From NCBI RefSeq assembly GCF_000730385.1, contig NZ_CP008849.1, forward strand, positions 2,356,001-2,420,000: a DNA stretch of 64,000 nucleotides, given 5' to 3'. Source of the stretch: Alteromonas australica. Its GTDB lineage: Bacteria > Pseudomonadota > Gammaproteobacteria > Enterobacterales > Alteromonadaceae. A program made the position numbers and the translations under genes. The notes under the pieces are model-generated. The model searched no databases. It saw only the letters and a program-made list of their open reading frames with translations, and was not told the DNA's origin. Shown in pieces: positions 18,409 to 25,705 of this stretch (its first letter is position 1; every line of letters starts with the position of its first letter).

Positions 18409-19590
18409 TTAACGAGAACGACTTAACCCTTTAATGGCTTGGGTTAATCCTTCTAAAGTTAACCCATACATTTTATCTTCCACTATCTCTTGCATAATTT
18501 TTATAGAAGAATAATAAGGCCAATATTGCTCAGGCTGCGGATTAAGCCACACCGCATGGCTAAAGTGATTGAGCAATCGCTGCATCCAAGCGCTTCCCGG
18601 CTCTTCGTTCCAATGTTCTACGCTTCCACCTGGATACGTAATTTCATAGGGGCCCATGGTGGCATCTCCAACGAAAATAACTTTATAGTCACTGCCGTAT
18701 CGATGAATAATGTCCCACACAGGAATACGCTCTTTATCTCTGCGCGCGTTATCTTTCCACACCTCTTCATACACGCAATTGTGAAAGTAAAAGTACTCAA
18801 GGTACTTAAATTCAGTTTGCACGGCGGAAAACAGCTCCTGTGTGGTTTTAACATGGGAATCCATTGAGCCACCTACATCGAAGAACATCAGTACCTTAAC
18901 CGCATTGTGCCGTTGCGGCGTCATGTGAATATCTAACATGCCCCCTTTTTTAGCGGTTTCTCCGATGGTAGTGGCCACATCAAGTTCTTCACTTGCCCCC
19001 GTTCGGGCAAACTTGCGTAATTTTCGTAGTGCTACCTTGATATTTCGCGTACCCAGTTCAACGTCTGAAGACAGGTTTTTAAACTCTCGTTTGTCCCACA
19101 CCTTTGCAGCAGAAAATTTTCGATTCCCTTTTTGCCCTATGCGTACGCCTTCAGGATTGTCGCCATACGCACCAAAAGGCGACGTTCCGCCAGTGCCTAT
19201 CCATTTATTTCCGCCTTGGTGACGCTTTTCTTGCTCTTCTAAACGCTTCTTCAGCGTTTCCATCAGTGCCTCTAATCCCCCGGCTTGCCGCAAGGCTTCC
19301 CGCTCTTCTGGGCTAAGGTTTTTTTCTAATTCTTTTCGCAACCACTCTTCAGGTATGTCTTTGCCGAACAAGTCTATGGACTCAACCCCCTCGAAATAAT
19401 CCGCAAATGCCCTATCGAATTTGTCGTACTGGGTTTCGTCCTTAACCATAATCGTGCGAGATAGGCTGTAAAACCCGTCGAGATCGGCGTAAACCACGTG
19501 CTTTTCTAACGCTCGCAGCAAATCAAGCAATTCCCGTAGGGTGGTTTTAACCTGATATTTTCGTAACGTAAAAAAGAACTGAATAAGCAT
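18409..19590 (-). CDS. VWA domain-containing CoxE-like protein
   Basis: A 393-residue protein of the VWA_CoxE type. The N-terminal half is charged and partly coiled (residues 80-125). The C-terminal half is a von Willebrand A domain with an intact MIDAS motif DVGGS at 238-242 in the block VLMFFDVGGSMDSH. Its ATG overlaps the stop of the upstream MoxR ATPase gene by one base, so the two form a translationally coupled ATPase-VWA pair. Such pairs act as chaperones that insert metals or remodel target complexes; in the CO dehydrogenase system CoxD/CoxE process the active-site cluster. The target here is unknown. Confidence 0.88.
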   Translation of the reverse strand: MLIQFFFTLRKYQVKTTLRELLDLLRALEKHVVYADLDGFYSLSRTIMVKDETQYDKFDRAFADYFEGVESIDLFGKDIPEEWLRKELEKNLSPEEREALRQAGGLEALMETLKKRLEEQEKRHQGGNKWIGTGGTSPFGAYGDNPEGVRIGQKGNRKFSAAKVWDKREFKNLSSDVELGTRNIKVALRKLRKFARTGASEELDVATTIGETAKKGGMLDIHMTPQRHNAVKVLMFFDVGGSMDSHVKTTQELFSAVQTEFKYLEYFYFHNCVYEEVWKDNARRDKERIPVWDIIHRYGSDYKVIFVGDATMGPYEITYPGGSVEHWNEEPGSAWMQRLLNHFSHAVWLNPQPEQYWPYYSSIKIMQEIVEDKMYGLTLEGLTQAIKGLSRSR

Positions 19591-20426
19591 TATCGACGCG
19601 CCATAAAGACCAGTTTTTCAAACAAATGAATATCCTGCTCGTTCTTTAACAACGCACCGTATAAAGGCGGGATAGCCGCTTTGCCATCTTTATTGTGTAG
19701 AGCTTCAGGAGAAATATCTTCCGCCACTAACAATTTTAACCAATCAATCAGTTCTGAGGTTGATGGCTTTTTCTTTAATCCCGGTACTTCTCGAATGTTG
19801 AAAAACGCCTTTAACGCCTCATCCAATAAACGCTTTTTCAAGTGTGGAAAGTGAACGTTGACAATCTCTTGCATATCTTCTGGTGAAGGGAATTGAATAT
19901 AGTGGAAGAAGCAACGGCGGAGAAACGCATCGGGTAGCTCTTTTTCATTATTAGAGGTAATAATAACAATGGGTCGCTGTTTTGCCACAACTCGCTCTTG
20001 AGTTTCATAAACAAAAAATTCCATTTTATCTAACTCAAGGAGAAGATCGTTTGGAAACTCAATGTCGGCTTTATCAATTTCGTCAATCAATAACACGGGG
20101 CGCTTTTCAGCGCTGAACGCCTCCCACAACTTGCCTTTAACAATATAGTTACCTATATCGTGAACGCGATCATCCCCTAACTGTGAATCTCGCAAACGCG
20201 AAACGGCGTCGTATTCGTACAACCCTTGCTGAGCTTTCGTCGTAGATTTGATATGCCACTGAATAAGATCGGTACCAAGACTTTCAGCCAATTCTTCGGC
20301 TAACATGGTTTTACCTGTGCCCGGCTCACCCTTAATAAGCAGCGGTCGCTCTAGGGTGATGGCTGCATTAACGGCCAGTTGAAGATCTTTGGTTGCGATA
20401 TAGTTAGACGTGCCACTAAAAGCCAT
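19590..20426 (-). CDS. MoxR/CoxD-family AAA+ ATPase
   Basis: A 278-residue AAA+ ATPase. Walker A is GEPGTGKT at 33-40, Walker B is VLLIDEIDKAD, followed by sensor 1 (IVIITSNNEKELPDAFLRR, which includes the arginine region). Length and order match MoxR chaperone ATPases, which work with VWA partners; that partner is encoded immediately downstream with a one-base overlap. It is the first gene of a moxR-VWA-mocA-like operon. The specific client enzyme is not shown by the sequence. Confidence 0.9.
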   Translation of the reverse strand: MAFSGTSNYIATKDLQLAVNAAITLERPLLIKGEPGTGKTMLAEELAESLGTDLIQWHIKSTTKAQQGLYEYDAVSRLRDSQLGDDRVHDIGNYIVKGKLWEAFSAEKRPVLLIDEIDKADIEFPNDLLLELDKMEFFVYETQERVVAKQRPIVIITSNNEKELPDAFLRRCFFHYIQFPSPEDMQEIVNVHFPHLKKRLLDEALKAFFNIREVPGLKKKPSTSELIDWLKLLVAEDISPEALHNKDGKAAIPPLYGALLKNEQDIHLFEKLVFMARR

Positions 20427-20653
20427 TGTGCTCTTACTCCGTATAATTCTTCGTCTTCATGTATTTTAACAATAACATATAGCTAAAAAACACTTTGCAT
20501 TTTTACGTTTGGGACCAATGATATAAGGGTAAAGTGAAATTCCCTAATTCAGGCTATGAATTATTAACTATTATTAGTGCCTGTATTCTTTGTTCACAAC
20601 TAACACGACAGACGGAATTTCCACATAAATCAGGAACGAGTTAAGGATTAATA

Positions 20654-21619
20654 ATGAACGTATTTGACGACAATTCGCTTTCTATTGGCCGTACGCCACT
20701 AGTTAAATTAAACCGCGTAACCTCAGGTAACGTGTACGCTAAAATTGAATCGCGTAACCCAAGCTTCAGTGTGAAGTGCCGTATCGGTGCCAATATGATT
20801 TGGGATGCTGAGCAACGTGGCGTGCTTACGGAAGGTAAAGAAATTGTTGAACCTACCAGTGGTAACACGGGTATTGCATTAGCCTTTGTGGCGGCTTCAC
20901 GCGGTTACAAGCTAACCCTAACTATGCCTAGCAGCATGAGTTTAGAACGCCGTAAGCTACTTAAAGCATTAGGCGCAAACTTGGTGCTTACCGAAGCGCC
21001 TAAAGGCATGAAAGGTGCCGTCGCCGCAGCGCAAGAAATTGTCGCCTCTGATCCTGATAAATATGTCTTGCTTCAACAATTCGACAACCCTGCTAACCCC
21101 GCTATTCACGAAAAAACCACTGGCCCTGAAATTTGGGAAGACACAGACGGTAAAGTAGACGCGTTTGTCGCAGGTGTGGGCACAGGCGGTACTATTACAG
21201 GGGTAAGTCGTTACCTTAAAAATACCCAAGGCAAAGCGATTACCTCCATTGCGGTAGAGCCTACTGATTCACCGGTTATTACACAAGCACTGGCAGGTGA
21301 AGAATTAACACCAGGGCCGCACAAAATTCAAGGTATTGGCGCAGGTTTCATTCCTGGTAACCTCGATCTGGATCTGATTGACGAAGTTGAGCAAGTCACC
21401 AACGAAGAATGTATGGAAATGGCTCGCAAACTGATGACAGATGAAGGGATACTTGCGGGTATTTCATCTGGTGCAGCAGTAGTGGCCGCTAAACGCTTCG
21501 CTGAACGCCCAGAAAATAAAGACAAAGTTGTGGTGGTTCTACTTGCCAGCGGAACAGAGCGTTATTTAAGTAGCCCACTTTTTGCGGGCGCATTTGATGA
21601 GCAAGAAGAAGTGCAGTAA
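20654..21619 (+). CDS. cysK: Cysteine synthase A
   Basis: PLP enzyme (O-acetylserine sulfhydrylase) that makes L-cysteine from O-acetylserine and sulfide. The 321 residues align with Cys[15 protein letters not shown] with the PLP lysine K41, [12 protein letters not shown] for substrate binding, [11 protein letters not shown] for phosphate binding, and EPTDSPVI further on. The CysK-type SVKCR block and length favour CysK over CysM. AAGGAT lies ahead of the ATG. The 227-base leader upstream probably holds its promoter, but I could not assign a CysB site. Confidence 0.95.
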   Translation: MNVFDDNSLSIGRTPLVKLNRVTSGNVYAKIESRNPSFSVKCRIGANMIWDAEQRGVLTEGKEIVEPTSGNTGIALAFVAASRGYKLTLTMPSSMSLERRKLLKALGANLVLTEAPKGMKGAVAAAQEIVASDPDKYVLLQQFDNPANPAIHEKTTGPEIWEDTDGKVDAFVAGVGTGGTITGVSRYLKNTQGKAITSIAVEPTDSPVITQALAGEELTPGPHKIQGIGAGFIPGNLDLDLIDEVEQVTNEECMEMARKLMTDEGILAGISSGAAVVAAKRFAERPENKDKVVVVLLASGTERYLSSPLFAGAFDEQEEVQ

Positions 21620-21647
21620 CGCACGCATTAAATGTAATATAACGATG

Positions 21648-21675
21648 AAAAGCGAGGTTTAGCCTCGCTTTTTTG
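21648..21675 (+). terminator. Terminator of cysK
   Basis: The stem AAGCGAGG / CCTCGCTT with a 5-base loop is followed by a run of T. Confidence 0.85.
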
Positions 21676-21822
21676 TTTATGTATTGTAGCCGTAGGAAGT
21701 TTGTAGAATAATTTACCTTCTGAGGTGGTCTTTTCGACTAAATTCGCCGGTTTGAAATTGAAACACTGGTGCCCTCATACTATGTATTAGAAACGGACGT
21801 CGACTTAAAAGGTAACCTATCT

Positions 21823-22281
21823 ATGACTACACGTAAGTGGTACGCCCTCATTGGGCTTTTTACGGTGGTGTTTTTAACCGCATGCGGTGAAAAAGAAAAA
21901 GGCATTGGCCGATACGGAATGCTTGACGAAAGCACCCCCGAGTACGTGACTGTGGTCTTTTTGCAAAGTATTTATGAAGACGATAATTTGGATTTAGCCA
22001 TGCGCCTGTCGAGTGACAGATTAGCGCGCATTTTGAAGAAATATCATACTAATCGGAACGTACAGCGGCATTTATTAAATTTAAAGTACGATTCAGTAAC
22101 AATAACACCGCAGAGCAACAATAGCGTTGGACGAAGCGAGTTCGCTGAAAAATCCACCATCACCGTGTTTCTTAGCGGACAATACGACAACGATAAAGTT
22201 GAAGATATTCGAAGCCTAGATTTAGAAAAAATAGATGGTGAGTGGAAAGTCACAAAAATTCACCCCGATCATTTCTTTTAA
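21823..22281 (+). CDS. Small lipoprotein of unknown function
   Basis: I use the ATG at 21823, which places a classic lipoprotein signal at the N-terminus (MTTRKWYALIGLFTVVFLTAC; lipobox LTAC, Cys21) and has AAAAGG upstream. An upstream GTG at 21769 would add 18 residues that spoil the signal. The mature part (about 130 residues) contains TPEYVTVVFLQSIYEDDNLD and ends in DGEWKVTKIHPDHFF, which resembles small NTF2-like or DUF4878-type folds, but I do not recognise the family with certainty. It is probably an outer- or inner-membrane lipoprotein. It stands alone between cysK and a terminator. Confidence 0.7.
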   Translation: MTTRKWYALIGLFTVVFLTACGEKEKGIGRYGMLDESTPEYVTVVFLQSIYEDDNLDLAMRLSSDRLARILKKYHTNRNVQRHLLNLKYDSVTITPQSNNSVGRSEFAEKSTITVFLSGQYDNDKVEDIRSLDLEKIDGEWKVTKIHPDHFF

Positions 22282-22306
22282 ACGTAGCGAACATAAAATC
22301 GATAGT

Positions 22307-22335
22307 AAAAGGCCGCGTGATACGCGGCCTTTTTC
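22307..22335. terminator. Bidirectional terminator between lipoprotein gene and ggt
   Basis: AAAGGCCGCGT / ACGCGGCCTTT with a 4-base loop is flanked by A and T runs, so it can stop transcription from both convergent genes. Confidence 0.85.
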
Positions 22336-22351
22336 GTTTTTCATCAGTGCA

Positions 22352-24109
22352 TTACTGGCCTACGGCCACTCCTTCTCGGCGTGGATCTGCACCACCAATT
22401 AATTTACCTGACTTAAACTGGATCCCATGCAAGCCACTGTTTAAATCTACCACTTTCACTGTGTGACCTAGCTTTGTTAACGGCGCCTCTAAATCGGCGA
22501 TGGGCGTACCTTTCTCCAGCGCGGTGTAGTCATTTCTATTGGTCATTTTTGGCAGGTTGATAGCCTGTTGGATATCAAGACCAAAATCGATAATACCAAT
22601 CAGGGTTTGCGCCACATAACTAATGATACGCGAGCCGCCTGGCGAGCCAATCACCACTTCGAGGTCCCCCTTATCATCGAACACCATCGTTGGGCTCATC
22701 GCACTGCGTGGACGCTTTCCAGGTTCAACCCTGTTCGGCACAGGGAAACGATTCTTGGTGGGTGAGAACGAAAAGTCGGTAAGCTGGTTATTTAACAAGA
22801 AGCCCCCCACCATAATGCCCGAACCAAACATAAATTCGATACTGGTGGTCATCGACACCGCATTCCCTTCTTTATCTACTATAGAGAAATGCGAGGTATT
22901 GGGCAGCTCCATTGACGTGCCCATGGCAATTTCAGCATCACCATATGGATTTCCAGCCTTCGCTTTGCGCCATGGCTTGTCAGCATCAATACTTTCAGCG
23001 CGTCTGGCTAAATAAGCGGTATTGATCATGGCTGCATAGGGCAATTTGGTAAAGTCCGTATCCGCTATAAACTTTTCGCGGTCGGCGTAGGTTAGCGCGC
23101 TCGCTTGGCTATACACGTTCGCAAAGGCCACTGAGTCTGGTTTCATGGTACTCAGTGGCTGGCCTTCCAGCATTTTAAGGAGTTGGAACACGTTAATGCC
23201 GCCTGAACTCGGCGGAGCCATTCCGCAAATACTCTTATCACGGTAAACACCGCATACAGGATCGCGTTCTTTTGGCGTATAGTTTGCTAAATCTTCCAGC
23301 GTCATTTTACCTGGGTTGATACTTGCGGTATTCACCGCTTTGACTATTTTCTCAGCCAGTTCACCGGTGTGGAGGTAATCAGCGCCATGCTCAGCAATAC
23401 CCGTTAAAGTTTTGGCAAGTGCCTTGTTCTTTTTAATGGTGCCTTCTTTTAACGGCATGCCAGCGGGATAAAAATAAGTTGAACTGCTAGGAAAGGTTTT
23501 TAACCCCGGATGATAGTCCAGTGCCACCAGCTTAGCTAAACGTGGCGATACCTTAAAGCCTTTCTCCGCTGTTTCTATGGTATCGTCGAATAAGGTGTTC
23601 CACGGTAACTTGCCGAATTGTTTATGCGCAAGTTCAAGTGCTTTAACCGCACCGGGCACCCCCACTGATTTGCCTCCGACCACAGCCTCTAGCCACTTCA
23701 TTGGTTTGTTGCCATCCATAAACCAATGCCCATCTACAGCTGAAGGCGCCATCTCTCGGCCATCAAACGTATGTAGCACTTTATTTTTATTATCCCAATA
23801 TAAAATAAAGGCCCCGCCGCCGATTCCAGAAGATTGAGGTTCAACCAAGGACAACATAGATTGAATGGCTACCGCGGCATCTATTGCACTCCCCCCTTTC
23901 TCAATAATATTCTTACCGGTCCACGAAGCATAAGGGTTAGCAGCCACCACCATGTAGTCCTCTGCCACAAATGCCTTTTTCTCAATATAGCCAGTTGCCG
24001 CTTCGGGTTCACCAACCTCACGCTTTTGCTGCGCGCTGGCAGAAAAAACAATACAACTCGTTAATGCCAATGTAATGGCAGATGAATAGAACCAAGAACG
24101 TCGTATCAA
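22352..24109 (-). CDS. ggt: Gamma-glutamyltransferase
   Basis: A 585-residue precursor of the Ntn-hydrolase that cleaves or transfers the gamma-glutamyl group of glutathione and related compounds. An N-terminal signal peptide (residues 1-26, ending SASA) sends it to the periplasm. Autoprocessing should occur before T405 in LPNTSHFSIVD, giving large and small subunits. The Gly-rich MAPPSSGG region and GSPGGSRII are family features. The start is probably TTG 24109 with AGGA ten bases before it. It lies 15 bases after a crotonase gene. Products may feed the pxpABC operon at 60-62.7 kb. Confidence 0.94.
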   Translation of the reverse strand: MIRRSWFYSSAITLALTSCIVFSASAQQKREVGEPEAATGYIEKKAFVAEDYMVVAANPYASWTGKNIIEKGGSAIDAAVAIQSMLSLVEPQSSGIGGGAFILYWDNKNKVLHTFDGREMAPSAVDGHWFMDGNKPMKWLEAVVGGKSVGVPGAVKALELAHKQFGKLPWNTLFDDTIETAEKGFKVSPRLAKLVALDYHPGLKTFPSSSTYFYPAGMPLKEGTIKKNKALAKTLTGIAEHGADYLHTGELAEKIVKAVNTASINPGKMTLEDLANYTPKERDPVCGVYRDKSICGMAPPSSGGINVFQLLKMLEGQPLSTMKPDSVAFANVYSQASALTYADREKFIADTDFTKLPYAAMINTAYLARRAESIDADKPWRKAKAGNPYGDAEIAMGTSMELPNTSHFSIVDKEGNAVSMTTSIEFMFGSGIMVGGFLLNNQLTDFSFSPTKNRFPVPNRVEPGKRPRSAMSPTMVFDDKGDLEVVIGSPGGSRIISYVAQTLIGIIDFGLDIQQAINLPKMTNRNDYTALEKGTPIADLEAPLTKLGHTVKVVDLNSGLHGIQFKSGKLIGGADPRREGVAVGQ

Positions 24110-24124
24110 AATGTGTGATCCTCA

Positions 24125-24889
24125 TTATTTGAATTTGTCTGGATTAATTGGGCGCTTATTTAAGAAAGCATCAAAGGCTTCTTGGGCTGCATCCATACCC
24201 ATAGCTTGAATAAACACATCTAGCTCTATGTCCATCTGTTGACGGATAAGATCTGTGTCGTTGTTTAAAAGCGATTTAGTTTGCAGTAATGAAAACGCTG
24301 GTTTCTCTACTAGCTTCTTACACACTGACATGACTTTATCAGACAAGCTTGTCTCGGGCACAATGTCAGTAAGTAGGCCAAATTGATAGGCATCTTCTGT
24401 GCCAAAGGGTTCGCCTAGCATTAACCACTCGCTGGCTTTTCGACGCCCAGCTATTTTGGGTAAAAGATAACTTGAGGCATATTCAGGAACAAGGCCTAAG
24501 TTGATGAATGGCAGAACAAATCGGGTATTTGGTTGGGCATACACAAAATCACAGTGTAATAGCATGGTGGTCCCTATCCCTACCGCAACACCATGAACTT
24601 GAGCAATAACCGGCTTTTCACAATCCATTAGCGCGCGCATAAAGGCTGCAGTTTCTGCTACGTGCTCGCTCTCTTCTTTGCTGGCAAAATCCTGAATATC
24701 GTTGCCAGCGGTAAAACAATCTCCGTGACCCTTCAATAAAATAACCCGTATGTCTGGGTGATGCTTTGCATCAAAAATAGCATCCGCCATTTGTTGATAC
24801 ATACTACGAGTTAAGGCGTTTTTCTTGTCTACGCGATTGATGACAATGTGTAAAACGTGATCTTCTATATGGGTGAGAATGTGAGACAT
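24125..24889 (-). CDS. Enoyl-CoA hydratase/isomerase family protein, ECI2-like
   Basis: A 254-residue crotonase-fold protein. Oxyanion-hole segments are CFTAGNDIQDF (residues 58-68) and HGVAVGIG (99-106). The two glutamates used by true enoyl-CoA hydratases are missing here: the first position reads GIGTTML and the second reads LPFI. Instead a single glutamate, E136 in GLVPEYASSYLLP, occupies the place used by delta3-delta2-enoyl-CoA isomerases. I therefore favour an isomerase that shifts the double bond of unsaturated acyl-CoA for beta-oxidation. An AGGAGG ribosome binding site precedes the ATG. It is upstream of ggt in the same direction, an odd pairing. Confidence 0.82.
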   Translation of the reverse strand: MSHILTHIEDHVLHIVINRVDKKNALTRSMYQQMADAIFDAKHHPDIRVILLKGHGDCFTAGNDIQDFASKEESEHVAETAAFMRALMDCEKPVIAQVHGVAVGIGTTMLLHCDFVYAQPNTRFVLPFINLGLVPEYASSYLLPKIAGRRKASEWLMLGEPFGTEDAYQFGLLTDIVPETSLSDKVMSVCKKLVEKPAFSLLQTKSLLNNDTDLIRQQMDIELDVFIQAMGMDAAQEAFDAFLNKRPINPDKFK

Positions 24890-24905
24890 ACCTACCTCCT
24901 GCGAT

Positions 24906-24953
24906 TAGGTGTAGCGTCCAACACCTATGTAGCGGTGGGTGATCACCCTACAC
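24906..24953 (-). promoter_or_regulatory. Palindromes in the divergent crotonase/rhombosortase spacer
   Basis: GGGTGATCACCC (24937-24948) is a perfect 12-base palindrome, and TAGGTGT / ACACCTA (24906-24912 and 24921-24927) form a 7-bp inverted repeat close to the crotonase start. The first looks like a protein-binding operator and the second like an mRNA leader hairpin. No known regulator motif was recognised. Confidence 0.35.
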
Positions 24954-25047
24954 AATGGACGAGTGAGAATTTTGCCAAGCTTTTACACGCTCAAGGCTAT
25001 TTTTTTGTATCATAGCCAGCAAATCACTATTTCAACAATAATTTACA

Positions 25048-25650
25048 ATGATAATGTCACTGCCGTATTCGCTTAAGTATTCTCTTGGCCCTTTAATTTT
25101 AGCCTTCATCACAACCTTAGCCTTTTTCTTCGAACCCGCTTCAGGCCAATACTTCGCCTATGACAGATACGCCATTCAGGGCCTAGAAACATGGCGCTTG
25201 CTAACCGGTAATCTGGTTCACACTAATGGCTACCACTTATTGCTCAATTTAGCTGGCGTCGTATTACTGTGGGCGTTACATGGCGAACACTACAGAGCGG
25301 GCTTATATTTAAAAGTATTTGCGTGGTGTGGTTTGGGCACTAGTGCGGGTCTTTATTTCTATGCCCCGGATCTTATTTGGTATGCCGGGTTATCGGGTGC
25401 GCTGCATGGCATTTTTGCATGGGGCGCATGTATGGATATTCTCAATCGTATGAAATCAGGTTGGGTACTACTGGCTGGCGTGGCAGTTAAAGTGATTTAC
25501 GAACAGACGGTGGGCGGCAGTGCTGATGTGGCTGCACTTATTGATGCCAAAGTCGCCATTGACGCGCACTTATTCGGTGCAATGAGTGGCGTACTTTTGT
25601 TTTTCCTTATGTGGTTAACGAAATTACCCTTTCGCAAAACGGCGAAGTAA
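25048..25650 (+). CDS. rrtA: Rhombosortase (rhomboid-family intramembrane protease)
   Basis: A 200-residue membrane protein with about six hydrophobic segments. Rhomboid hallmarks are GNLVHTNGYHLLLNLAG (residues 54-70), the catalytic serine S116 in AGLSGALHG and the catalytic histidine H174 in DAHLFGAMSG. Its short length and these motif forms match the rhombosortase subfamily, which cleaves proteins carrying a C-terminal GlyGly-CTERM anchor after their export. No protein with such a tail is coded in this window, so its clients lie elsewhere. The ATG at 25048 has no clear ribosome binding site; ATG 25054 is an alternative. Confidence 0.85.
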   Translation: MIMSLPYSLKYSLGPLILAFITTLAFFFEPASGQYFAYDRYAIQGLETWRLLTGNLVHTNGYHLLLNLAGVVLLWALHGEHYRAGLYLKVFAWCGLGTSAGLYFYAPDLIWYAGLSGALHGIFAWGACMDILNRMKSGWVLLAGVAVKVIYEQTVGGSADVAALIDAKVAIDAHLFGAMSGVLLFFLMWLTKLPFRKTAK

Positions 25651-25705
25651 AAAATAAGGCGCCCATGAAGTGCGCCTTACTCATCTGTTGTTATACCGAT
25701 AATGA

